DNA of 15,834 nucleotides. It comes from Proteobacteria bacterium UBA6522. GTDB taxonomy: Bacteria; Pseudomonadota; Gammaproteobacteria; Steroidobacterales; Rariloculaceae. Below are positions 6,481 to 14,123 of the stretch, one piece after another (position 1 is the stretch's first letter; each line of letters starts with the position of its first letter). A program made the translations under genes and the position numbers. The stretch lies in NCBI GenBank assembly GCA_002434915.1, contig DJLG01000104.1, forward strand, positions 1 through 15,834. Direction: 5' to 3'. Below the pieces are notes generated by a model. That model ran no database searches. It was given only the letters and a program-made list of their open reading frames with translations, and had not been told where the DNA came from.

Positions 6481-7954
6481 AGTCTTTAGTTAGGCTTGGT
6501 ATAGAGTTAAACGGAAAACTTTTTGGGTTTTTTGCAGAGCGGACTATCCGGCGTATACCTAACCATGTTCCAGAAAGCGCACCTACTGTAACACCAAGCA
6601 TTAATGGCCACATAAGAAGATCCCATAGAGGTCGTTTTCGAATAAGTTGCGAAAAATCTCCCCGATGAAGCCCCTGAAAAAACCAACGAAACCACTTGCG
6701 CTCATTATCTACAGCAAAGACAAGTTCGCCGCTTGTTCTATCAAGATAAAGTCTTTCTCCATCGTTATAGCTTAGGCGAAATACAGGGAAATTCTGCATA
6801 TTATGATGGTTGTAGTAGTAAGCATCCCCGGTAGTAATCCAATCGCTTTTTGTAATCGAGGAATTAGGGCGAATTATATGCATTGTTCGAGTAAAAAAAT
6901 CATCAGATAGCGGATCATGATTAAAGGTGCTTGAGTTAAGACGAAGTCGTGCGCCATTTGAGTCAAATGCCATCAGACTAAGCTCTTTATCAAGCATATA
7001 TCCTTCTAAACGAACAGTAGTAGCCGGTATGTGATTACCAGGCAAGGAGTAGATGAAATTTCTAACGTCCTCAAAACTTAGATACCCACCTTTAAGGTTA
7101 TGATTTTCTTCTGCAAAACTTCTACCTTCTAGAGTCCCCCAAGGATTTACTGATAAAAGCCCACTAATGAGCCATGTCAAAGTAAAAAGCCCAAAAAATA
7201 GTCCAGAGAAATGATGCCAAAGCCCCCAACCATGGTACGGAGATTTTTTTCTGCTTTTTCGTGTTTTATATTGACGAAGGCCAATATAAATCCCGATTAC
7301 AGTGAGAAATATGCTGGCAATTGTTAGCCAGATAACAGTTTGCAACCAAATACTAGTGTGCTGACGGAGCATTGTTGGATAAAGCCAATGGGGTATTGAT
7401 CCGATCCAATTCCAGAAGCGTATTTTCGAGTTTGTTAATTGAACTACCTGACCCGTTAGACTAGAAATATAGAATTGTGTACCTAGTGAATCATTAATTT
7501 CAAAATGATAAAGCGGGCGATGTGAATTAAAACCTGGAAAGACTGTCCATTGATCCCTATCTATGGTGCCTAGAAGATTTAAATTGCCTGTGAGTTCTAG
7601 TTCCTGGGCGGTAATAACAGCTGAACGGCTTATCTCTAATTCACTAAAGCTAGTTAAGTATTCTCCTGTTAATAGATCGATTATGTATTGATAGGGCCCA
7701 TCCATTAGTCTAAGTATTAGACGACTATCAAACATTTCTAATTGGAATCGATCAATAACTATATCGCTAAAGTCACTCGGAAGTTGGCAACAATCTCCAA
7801 TCTCTATGATCTCAATTCCCGCAAGGCGATCTTTTGAACTAAACTCCGGATATTGCATGTACATCATGACAAACCCAGATAAACACCAGAGTGTGATTAC
7901 TAGGCCTAGAGCAATACCAAGATACCGATGTATTAAAAAAACTAATTTGATCAT
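6479..7954 (-). CDS. PepSY-associated transmembrane protein
   Basis: The protein has 491 residues and four hydrophobic helices at about 10-33, 204-226, 246-266 and 442-466, the standard layout of the PepSY_TM family. The first helix begins with the family's HRYLGIALGL pattern. Large soluble loops lie between helices 1 and 2 (about 35-200) and 3 and 4 (about 270-440); both should face the periplasm and contain PepSY-like strands such as YLDRTSGELVF. The run WFRWFFQGLHRGDF before the last helix is characteristic. Family members are inner-membrane proteins linked to iron-siderophore reduction or to protease inhibition. A CC pair near residue 54 in the first loop is unusual. No Shine-Dalgarno is obvious, but the start fits the helix exactly. 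The gene is divergent from the regulator at 8150. Confidence 0.85.
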   Translation of the reverse strand: MIKLVFLIHRYLGIALGLVITLWCLSGFVMMYMQYPEFSSKDRLAGIEIIEIGDCCQLPSDFSDIVIDRFQLEMFDSRLILRLMDGPYQYIIDLLTGEYLTSFSELEISRSAVITAQELELTGNLNLLGTIDRDQWTVFPGFNSHRPLYHFEINDSLGTQFYISSLTGQVVQLTNSKIRFWNWIGSIPHWLYPTMLRQHTSIWLQTVIWLTIASIFLTVIGIYIGLRQYKTRKSRKKSPYHGWGLWHHFSGLFFGLFTLTWLISGLLSVNPWGTLEGRSFAEENHNLKGGYLSFEDVRNFIYSLPGNHIPATTVRLEGYMLDKELSLMAFDSNGARLRLNSSTFNHDPLSDDFFTRTMHIIRPNSSITKSDWITTGDAYYYNHHNMQNFPVFRLSYNDGERLYLDRTSGELVFAVDNERKWFRWFFQGLHRGDFSQLIRKRPLWDLLMWPLMLGVTVGALSGTWLGIRRIVRSAKNPKSFPFNSIPSLTKD

Positions 7955-7991
7955 AGGAAACTAAGAATAAAGCAGTGTTTCTTTTATGGCG

Positions 7992-8005
7992 AGATAAGAT
8001 TATCT
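7992..8005. promoter_or_regulatory. AGATAA-GA-TTATCT palindrome in the PepSY/regulator promoter region
   Basis: A perfect 6-bp inverted repeat with a 2-base centre lies 38 bases upstream of the PepSY start and about 145 bases upstream of the regulator start. It could be an autoregulatory operator for the neighbouring winged-helix protein; a shared half-site occurs at 12252-12300 and a partial one at 5246-5258 and 14071-14077. Chance is not excluded. Confidence 0.3.
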
Positions 8006-8149
8006 AATTAGCGTTATTGAGAACTTAATTTCTTTAGGATATATCAGTTTGGCTTTTTCTTATAAAATAGATAGTTAGAACAAGTTTATTAACTGTTAAG
8101 GATAAGCTAGAGTGGCGCTCCAGTTTCAAATCATGCATGTCATTAGATA

Positions 8150-9394
8150 ATGGGTTCGTCTAATAAAATTACTGAGGAAGTAGAGAAAATCATAGAGAGT
8201 GGGGCACTCGGCCGCTCCCATATCTATGAAAGATTACTTTCCTATTTGGCTCAATGTTCTGAGAAAAACCAGAAGCCTAAAGAAGTTGATATAGCTATAG
8301 ATGTCTTTGATAAGACAAAAGAATTTGATTCTAACCAGGATTCTTTTGTAAGAGTTTATATTCATAATCTTCGTCGGAAACTTGATGATTATTATGCTGA
8401 AATGCCAGGTGAGAATGGTCAACGCTTAAAGATTGCTAAGGGACAATATCGTCTTGATGTGGTTTCTCCTGAGCCACATAAAAACTATGGTAATGCTAAG
8501 GAGATACAAAAAATAGGGATTGGTTTTATTGCCGGTTTAATTGTTTTTTCTATCGCCACATATTTTCTGTTTGATTGGAATAGGCATTTGCCTGATGCCT
8601 ATGAGCAGGTAGCTGATTCGCCGGTTTGGGAAGATATGCTTGGTGAAGATTATCCTCTTCTTGTGGTTGTTGGGGATTATTATATTTTTGGGGAACTTGA
8701 TGAGTTTGGGCGTGTAAGGCGTTTGCTCAGGGAGTTTGATGTTAATTCAAGCGATGATCTTGATGACTTATTTTTTGGTCAACCTGATTTGCAGGAGAAT
8801 TACATGGATCTTGATCTGACCTATTTACCCCAGGGAGCTGCATTTGCCCTTAAGGATTTACTTCGTGTTGTATACACCTCTAACAAGGAGGTTAGGGTTA
8901 CAACGATGTCTGAACTTAGAGTAGCGGATCTTAAGTCTCACGATATTCTTTATGTAGGCTATATTAGTGCTCTTGGAACACTAATGGATTTTGTCTTTGC
9001 ATCCTCTGGTTTGAGCATTGGCGAGAGTTATGATGAGTTAATTAATGATGTTACTGGAGAATATTATGCAAGTGGTGCAGGTATTCCTGAAGAGAGTAAT
9101 TATCAAGATTATGGCTTGGTTTCAACATTTCCTGGACCTGACGGAAATCGTTTTTTAGTTATTGCAGGTACACGTGATTCTGGTGTGATGCATACTGCGG
9201 AAGCAATTACAACTCGAACGGATATTGAGGTTTTAGAAAGAACTCTTATGTTTGACAATCAAGATCAAGATATGGCTTTTGAAGCGCTTTATGAGGTAAC
9301 GGGTTTTGATCGTATGAATCTTGACGCAATGCTTATATATTCTTCTCGTTTACAGTATAGAGAGATTTGGGGCGGAGAACTTGCAGCTCGTTAG
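8150..9394 (+). CDS. Membrane-anchored winged-helix regulator (ToxR/CadC-like layout)
   Basis: The protein has 414 residues. The N-terminal domain (about 8-103) has the pattern SGALGRSHIYERLLSYL, then VFDKTKEFD and FVRVYIHNLRRKLDDYY (67-82), ending in a KGQYRLDV wing; this is an OmpR-like winged helix in which RRKL lies on the recognition helix. One transmembrane helix (about 122-141) follows, and the C-terminal 270 residues should be periplasmic. That part has an ordered pattern (GAAFALKDLL, ADLKSHDILYVG, DYGLVSTFPGPDGNRFLVIAG, final REIWG) resembling, from memory, the sensory domain of many acidobacterial winged-helix proteins. It is probably a one-component regulator that senses a periplasmic signal and binds DNA directly. 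Position between two sets of exported enzymes suggests local control. The stop of a five-codon reading frame (8133-8150) overlaps the ATG as TAATG. Confidence 0.8.
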   Translation: MGSSNKITEEVEKIIESGALGRSHIYERLLSYLAQCSEKNQKPKEVDIAIDVFDKTKEFDSNQDSFVRVYIHNLRRKLDDYYAEMPGENGQRLKIAKGQYRLDVVSPEPHKNYGNAKEIQKIGIGFIAGLIVFSIATYFLFDWNRHLPDAYEQVADSPVWEDMLGEDYPLLVVVGDYYIFGELDEFGRVRRLLREFDVNSSDDLDDLFFGQPDLQENYMDLDLTYLPQGAAFALKDLLRVVYTSNKEVRVTTMSELRVADLKSHDILYVGYISALGTLMDFVFASSGLSIGESYDELINDVTGEYYASGAGIPEESNYQDYGLVSTFPGPDGNRFLVIAGTRDSGVMHTAEAITTRTDIEVLERTLMFDNQDQDMAFEALYEVTGFDRMNLDAMLIYSSRLQYREIWGGELAAR

Positions 9395-9457
9395 ATATAT
9401 TTAAGCGTCTTGACATAGTATTCTTAAGTTTCTTGTATTTTCTGGTATAGCTGAGAG

Positions 9458-11725
9458 TTACCCTCGAAGTGCTGCCAATACTCGGTCAGGAGTTAATGGT
9501 AGTTCTCTTACCCTTGCGCCAGTAGCAGCAAACACTGCATTTGCAACAGATGCACCTGTTGTAGCCAATCCTAATTCACCAACCCCACTCGGGGATTTGT
9601 TATTAATGATTGCTTTTACATGAATATCAGGCATTTCATCCATACGCATTATTGGGTAGTCATAAAAGTTAGACTGATCAACTATGCCATCACTAATGGT
9701 GATCCTTTCTTTTAGCGCATTACTAAGACCCATGGTCACATTACCTTCCATTTGTGCATTTACATTTCTTGGAGCTACAAGGAATCCTGCATCAATCACC
9801 ATCCAGTAATTAAGTACCTGGATTTCACCAGTTTGCTCGTTGACACTAACTTCAGCTATACCGGCAGCAACCGAAAAGCCTCCATAGTCAGATAATGCTA
9901 CTCCCAAGGCACTGCCTTCTCGTTTTCGGGACCAATCTGCCATGAGTCCAACTTCTTCAAGAACATTTCTACCATCTGGATCGTTATGAGCTAAATCAAT
10001 TCGAAATTGCAAAGGATCGGCTCCTTGATGGTGGGCAAGTTCATCAATAAAAGATTCATTAGCAAAACGTGTATAACTACTTCCGACTCCTCTCCAAGCA
10101 GCTACACGTGAGCCTCGATCCATAATTAAATGTTCAGATCTAATATTAGCTATGTCATATCTGGTTGTTTGGGCTCCATTCATTGAAATGCCGTCACGTC
10201 CTTCTGCAAGGTTCCAGCGAGGCACATTGTAGTAGCTCAGCACCGATGGGGTGGCTACGCGTTGCTGCAGAGCTGTTATTTTTCCATCACTATTAATTGC
10301 AGCACGCATAAGCTGTGCTGAAAGAGGCCTGAAGACACCATCTTTAACGTCTTCTTCTCTAGTCCAAATGACTTTTACTGGTTTACCGATAGCACGAGAA
10401 ACTAAAAGAGCTTCATCAACATATTTAGCCTGATATTCTCCTCTACGCCCATATCCACCACCTATTAACATTGGGTGCAAAGTTATTTTATCGATTGACG
10501 TTTCTAGTGTATCGGCAGCAGCCATAACGGTAAGACTTTGGGTTTGAGTGCTTACCCAGATTTCAGCAGATTTTCCATCATCTGAGACACTAGCCGTTGC
10601 ATTCATTGGCTCCATCTGTGCATGGTAGGCTGGGTCAGCTCGATACATAGCTTCAACAACATTATTTGCCGCATTAAAAGCAGGTTCGATATCGCCTACG
10701 TTTTGCCATAGAGGACTATCAGTGCTAAATGTAAGGTCTCTTGCATATGTTTCATAGGTATCTAGAGTTTCGCTTTGGTTTACATTTCTAAAAGGTGAAT
10801 TAGTAGTCCAGATGACTTCAAGTGCACTCTTTCCCCAGAAAGCAGCCTCTACAGACTCTCCCACAACTGCTACACCATGGGGGAGTGAAATAACATCGAT
10901 TACACCATCAATTTCTCGAGTTTTAACATCATTGATATCTAATGGTTCCTCGCCCTCTACTGGAGCACGAAGAACGGACGCATAAACCATACCTGGCACC
11001 TGTGCATCAATACCAAACTCTGCAGATCCGTCAGATTTTCCTGGTACATCGACACGTGTAATGTCTTTGCCTAAGTAGCGGTAGTCTTCTTGACTCTTGT
11101 ATTCGTTTTCATCTACTAATGGCAAATTATCTGGCAACTCAGCTAGCCCGATGATTTGTCCATAGGTCAGAGTTCTTCCAGATGCTGTGTGAGAAACTTG
11201 ACTAAGTTCTGTTTTAAGTTCTGCAACAGGAACCCCCCATTCAGCTGCAGCAGTATCAAGTAGGAATTTGCGCGCCTGTGCGCCAGCTTGACGCATTACT
11301 GGGTAATAGGCTTCTAAGGTTCTGCTACCAGCGGTATAAAGAATAGGAAAACCATAATAGGTGTAACGAATTGGGTTTCCATAAACTGGATCATGCACAG
11401 AAACTATATCTACATTTACATTTTCCCAGTCGGCATCTAATTCCTCAGCTAGAACTAAGGGTAGGGTAGTCATCGAGCCCTGTCCCATCTCTGTGCCGGC
11501 ATACATAATTTTTATTGAATCATCGGCACTAATAGTCACCCAGGCATTAGCAGAAATTGTATTGTTACTGGAGGAGGGTAGTGGTTCATTTGGCTCACTG
11601 CTGGAATCTAGTGAACATGCGCCTACAATGCCTGTTGATCCTACAGCAAAAGTTATTCCCACACTTTGTAAAAATTCTCTACGAGTTGTTTTAGGGGATT
11701 GAATAGGTGGTTTGTTGTAAGTCAT
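9458..11725 (-). CDS. Tat-exported molybdopterin-binding subunit, isoquinoline 1-oxidoreductase beta-like
   Basis: The start is set at ATG 11725: GAGGAGG lies just upstream and the frame then opens with a Tat signal (TTRREFLQS, residues 13-21). A longer frame reaching 11914 overlaps the [2Fe-2S] gene and has no signal. The result is 755 residues, normal for this family. A cysteine at 37 after I-V-G-A may be lipidated. Xanthine dehydrogenase-family landmarks are GGGYGRR (422-428), the AWRGVGS stretch and GVGE with E717, the expected catalytic glutamate. The enzyme would hydroxylate a heterocycle or oxidise an aldehyde at a molybdenum site in the periplasm, passing electrons to the paired [2Fe-2S] subunit. 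The start lies one base after that subunit's stop, indicating translational coupling. The true substrate cannot be told. Confidence 0.9.
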   Translation of the reverse strand: MTYNKPPIQSPKTTRREFLQSVGITFAVGSTGIVGACSLDSSSEPNEPLPSSSNNTISANAWVTISADDSIKIMYAGTEMGQGSMTTLPLVLAEELDADWENVNVDIVSVHDPVYGNPIRYTYYGFPILYTAGSRTLEAYYPVMRQAGAQARKFLLDTAAAEWGVPVAELKTELSQVSHTASGRTLTYGQIIGLAELPDNLPLVDENEYKSQEDYRYLGKDITRVDVPGKSDGSAEFGIDAQVPGMVYASVLRAPVEGEEPLDINDVKTREIDGVIDVISLPHGVAVVGESVEAAFWGKSALEVIWTTNSPFRNVNQSETLDTYETYARDLTFSTDSPLWQNVGDIEPAFNAANNVVEAMYRADPAYHAQMEPMNATASVSDDGKSAEIWVSTQTQSLTVMAAADTLETSIDKITLHPMLIGGGYGRRGEYQAKYVDEALLVSRAIGKPVKVIWTREEDVKDGVFRPLSAQLMRAAINSDGKITALQQRVATPSVLSYYNVPRWNLAEGRDGISMNGAQTTRYDIANIRSEHLIMDRGSRVAAWRGVGSSYTRFANESFIDELAHHQGADPLQFRIDLAHNDPDGRNVLEEVGLMADWSRKREGSALGVALSDYGGFSVAAGIAEVSVNEQTGEIQVLNYWMVIDAGFLVAPRNVNAQMEGNVTMGLSNALKERITISDGIVDQSNFYDYPIMRMDEMPDIHVKAIINNKSPSGVGELGLATTGASVANAVFAATGARVRELPLTPDRVLAALRG

Positions 11726-11726
11726 T

Positions 11727-12179
11727 TCAAACCTCCTCTGCAGCACGTTCGATTGCCTTAATGATTCGATTGTAGGTTCCACAGCGACATATATTTGTAC
11801 GCATGTGGTTAACGATATCCTCTCTGCTAGGCTTTGGGTTATTTTCCAAGAGAGTAGCTGCACGCATAATTTGTCCTGACTGACAGTAGCCACATTGAGG
11901 AACTGCCTCAGCAACCCAAGCCTCTTTTAGTGCATTTTGAGCTGGGTTTGATTGTGCCTCTATAGTAGTTACTTCTTTTCCCTCGACTGCTGAGACTGGG
12001 GTCATGCAGGCAAATGTGGAGTTACCGTCAACATGGACTGTACAGGCGCCACATAGTCCTACACCACATCCAAATTTTGTGCCAGTGAGTTTTAAGTGCT
12101 CACGTACTACCCACAAAAGCGGGGTATTAGGATTGGCATCCACCTCTATACTTTCACTGTTAATCGTAAAGCTAGCCAT
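11727..12179 (-). CDS. [2Fe-2S] subunit of the molybdoenzyme, isoquinoline 1-oxidoreductase alpha-like
   Basis: The ATG at 12179 is preferred, since GGGA lies six bases upstream, whereas the in-frame ATG at 12194 has none and adds only five residues. The protein has 150 residues, the family's usual size. Cluster 1 (plant ferredoxin-like) is C38, C43, C46 and C58; cluster 2 (all-helical) is C96, C99, C131 and C133, with the hallmark QCGYCQSGQ and CRCGTYNRI. It carries electrons from the molybdenum site to an outside acceptor. It has no signal peptide, so it should be co-exported with the Tat-signal partner. Its last codons (GAG GAG GTT TGA) supply the Shine-Dalgarno of the next gene. No FAD subunit is present. 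Confidence 0.92.
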   Translation of the reverse strand: MASFTINSESIEVDANPNTPLLWVVREHLKLTGTKFGCGVGLCGACTVHVDGNSTFACMTPVSAVEGKEVTTIEAQSNPAQNALKEAWVAEAVPQCGYCQSGQIMRAATLLENNPKPSREDIVNHMRTNICRCGTYNRIIKAIERAAEEV

Positions 12180-12206
12180 ATCTTTCCCACACATTTTTTA
12201 TATATA

Positions 12207-12237
12207 AGAACCATAACTTACATAGGATTTTGGTTCT
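12207..12237. promoter_or_regulatory. AGAACCA/TGGTTCT inverted repeat upstream of the molybdoenzyme operon
   Basis: A perfect 7-bp inverted repeat (12207-12213 and 12231-12237) with a 17-base spacer sits 28 bases upstream of the [2Fe-2S] gene start. Its place in a divergent promoter makes an operator plausible; a hairpin in the leader RNA is the alternative. Confidence 0.35.
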
Positions 12238-12251
12238 AGTGGAATCGATGC

Positions 12252-12300
12252 TTAGATAACGATTAAGCTATTATGGTGATTAATATCCTCTGTTATCTAA
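12252..12300. promoter_or_regulatory. TTAGATAAC/GTTATCTAA inverted repeat before the exported Rossmann gene
   Basis: A perfect 9-bp inverted repeat (12252-12260 and 12292-12300) with a 31-base spacer lies 26 bases before the preferred start at 12327. The spacing of the two half-site centres (40 bases, near four helical turns) would suit two dimers on one DNA face. It also argues that 12273-12326 is leader rather than coding. Confidence 0.4.
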
Positions 12301-12326
12301 AATTCACTTGGAGATTGAAAATAGTC

Positions 12327-13022
12327 ATGAAACGTTTTTTTAAAACATTATCCGTATTGTTATTAAGCTTTTCTTTTGGTCTTAGCATTAATATTGCTAT
12401 GGCCGATACCATTTCTATTATTGGAACAGGCAATGTAGGTGCTGCATTGGGAGTTGAATTTGCTGCCCAAGGTCATGAGATTATTTATGGCTCTCGTGAA
12501 CCGGGCAGAGATGATGTTCAGGAACTAGTTGCTAGGACAGTTGGTGCAGCCAGTGTGATGTTACCTGCTCAATCTGTAGAAGGTGCAGATATTGTGGTAT
12601 TAGCGGTACCAGGTGCTATAGCGATGGACGTGGTTCGTGGGCTTGGAGACCTCTCAGGAAAGATATTGATTGATCCTACCAATCGTGTAGCCCCTGGTGA
12701 GGATGGTTACTTTAACCATACAGCTGAGGAGAGCTCTAACGGAGAAATGATTCAAGCGCTTGTGCCAGATACACAAGTTGTTAAAGCTTTTAATGTACTG
12801 CCTGCTGCAACTATGATTGAGCCCGGTGGTCCAGTGACTATTCCTTTGGTTGGCAATGATGAGGGTGCAAAAGCTAAGGTTGCTGAGTTAGTCACTGGGA
12901 TGGGTCTTGAGCCTCTAGACGTTGGACCAATTCGCGCAGCGCATGTTCTTGAGGGCATGTTGACAATTTGGCTCAACGCTCGCCAAGCAGGCACGCCTTA
13001 TGAATATCACTTTCGTAGGTGA
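12327..13022 (+). CDS. Exported Rossmann-fold NAD(P)-binding protein, F420-dependent NADP reductase-like
   Basis: The ATG at 12327 is chosen because it opens a clean Sec signal (MKRFFKTL, core about 9-20, cleavage AMA-D27); an in-frame ATG at 12273 adds 18 residues that spoil it and lacks a Shine-Dalgarno. The protein has 231 residues. Immediately after the signal comes a dinucleotide-binding fold, IIGTGNVGAALG (31-42) with GxGxxG at G33, G35 and G38, then a second strand ending YGSR and a conserved VVLAVPG. The C-terminal region (VKAFNVLP, IPLVGND, GPIRAAHVLEG) fits the NADPH-dependent F420 reductase (NpdG) type family. NAD(P) is not known to circulate freely in the periplasm, so either it exports preloaded cofactor or binds something else. 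It is divergent from the molybdoenzyme operon. Confidence 0.85.
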   Translation: MKRFFKTLSVLLLSFSFGLSINIAMADTISIIGTGNVGAALGVEFAAQGHEIIYGSREPGRDDVQELVARTVGAASVMLPAQSVEGADIVVLAVPGAIAMDVVRGLGDLSGKILIDPTNRVAPGEDGYFNHTAEESSNGEMIQALVPDTQVVKAFNVLPAATMIEPGGPVTIPLVGNDEGAKAKVAELVTGMGLEPLDVGPIRAAHVLEGMLTIWLNARQAGTPYEYHFRR

Positions 13023-13078
13023 GGCTGCGTGGTTTTCTAATAGTGTGTAGCAAGTTTGTTGTTACTTAGGAGACGAAT

Positions 13079-14068
13079 TCATTTGATCTTTACTAGGGTG
13101 CGGCCAGTGATTGCACTATCGATATAAGCATCAAAACATTCTGGTAGGTTCTGAAGTGTAACCTCTTGAGTGATGATGGTGTCCAAATGACTTGGAGCCA
13201 TATCGTTAGCTAGTTTTTCCCATAAAACGTCCAGAAGATCTGGGTAACACTCGAGTGCGGCGCCAATTAGAGACACCCCTCTAAGAATAAATGGTAATAC
13301 AGTAGTTTGAAGATCAGTGCTTGCAGCGAGTCCAATGCTTGCAATATTTCCTCTGGGTCTTGTAGTGCGAGTAAGCCAGGAGAGAACATCCCCTCCAAGA
13401 TTATCGATTGCACCACCCCATGTCGCTCGGCCAAGGGGCTTGGATTCTAACTCCAGCTCCTGTCGGTCAATGACAGAAGTTGCGCCAAGGGATTTTAAAA
13501 ATGGGCTTTGTTCAGGTTTTCCGCTTAAAGCAACTGTTTCATAACCTCGATTGCTGAGCAGGTCAATTGCAATAGAACCTACCCCTCCGGTTGCACCAGT
13601 TACTAGGATGGGTCCGAGACCTGGATGTTGACCGTTCTGTTCCATACGGTAAATGGCAAGAGCTGCTGTGGCACCTGCTGTACCTAGTGCCATTGCTGTT
13701 CGAGTGCTCATGTTATTGGGTAAGGGCTGTAGTTTTTCAGCGTTAATACGAGTTCTTTCCGCATAGCCCCCATCGCGTGTTTCACCAAGACCACCATTAA
13801 GAGAGGCTACCTTTTGACCTGGTATGAAACGTTTATCATCAGACTCTAAAACCTCACCAGAAAGATCAATTCCAGCAATTCTAGGATACTCCCTTATGAT
13901 AGGAGCCTTCCCCGTTACCGCAAGTGCATCCTTGTAGTTGATTGTGCTGTAGTGAATGTCTACTAAGACATTACCTGAAGGTAAATCATCATTAGTTAGA
14001 TTTTCTAGTTTAGCCTGATTTTTGCCATCTGTTCGATGGACTCGTAATGCTGTAAAGGTATCGTTCAT
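13079..14068 (-). CDS. acuI: YhdH/AcuI-type acrylyl-CoA (quinone) reductase
   Basis: The protein has 329 residues, the normal length, and is of the medium-chain dehydrogenase/reductase type. Landmarks are the N-terminal GroES-like YSTINYKDALAVTGK (40-54), PRIAGIDLSGEV (62-73), a central NADPH site TGATGGVGS (157-165) and the C-terminal GRTLVKIK. There are no zinc ligands, as expected of the YhdH/YhfP family. AcuI members reduce acryloyl-CoA with NADPH to propionyl-CoA, a detoxification step in dimethylsulfoniopropionate or 3-hydroxypropionate metabolism; other members reduce quinones. No DMSP-lyase or demethylase gene is in view, so the physiological role is open. No clear Shine-Dalgarno is seen. 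It is divergent from alr with a 55-base gap, and converges on the Rossmann gene. Confidence 0.88.
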   Translation of the reverse strand: MNDTFTALRVHRTDGKNQAKLENLTNDDLPSGNVLVDIHYSTINYKDALAVTGKAPIIREYPRIAGIDLSGEVLESDDKRFIPGQKVASLNGGLGETRDGGYAERTRINAEKLQPLPNNMSTRTAMALGTAGATAALAIYRMEQNGQHPGLGPILVTGATGGVGSIAIDLLSNRGYETVALSGKPEQSPFLKSLGATSVIDRQELELESKPLGRATWGGAIDNLGGDVLSWLTRTTRPRGNIASIGLAASTDLQTTVLPFILRGVSLIGAALECYPDLLDVLWEKLANDMAPSHLDTIITQEVTLQNLPECFDAYIDSAITGRTLVKIK

Positions 14069-14102
14069 AAGATTATCTATTTAATACAAGTTTGATTTTG
14101 GT

Positions 14103-14115
14103 GGCTATGGTAGCC
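14103..14115. promoter_or_regulatory. GGCTA-TGG-TAGCC palindrome before alr
   Basis: A perfect 5-bp inverted repeat with a 3-base centre lies 8 bases before the alr ATG, where a Shine-Dalgarno would be expected but is not visible. It may be an operator or a small hairpin affecting alr translation. Short and possibly chance. Confidence 0.25.
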
Positions 14116-14123
14116 TAAAAGTT

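Noticed and set aside
9410..9438. TTGACA followed after 17 bases by TTGTAT, like a promoter.
   Set aside because: It lies in the gap between two convergent genes, points into the 3' end of the molybdoenzyme gene and has a poor -10 (three of six).
11726..11914. Longer start for the molybdopterin subunit, extending 63 codons upstream.
   Set aside because: It overlaps the [2Fe-2S] gene, lacks a Shine-Dalgarno and would bury the Tat signal.
12273..12326. Upstream ATG for the Rossmann protein.
   Set aside because: No Shine-Dalgarno; the added residues disrupt the signal peptide; the segment spans an inverted repeat.
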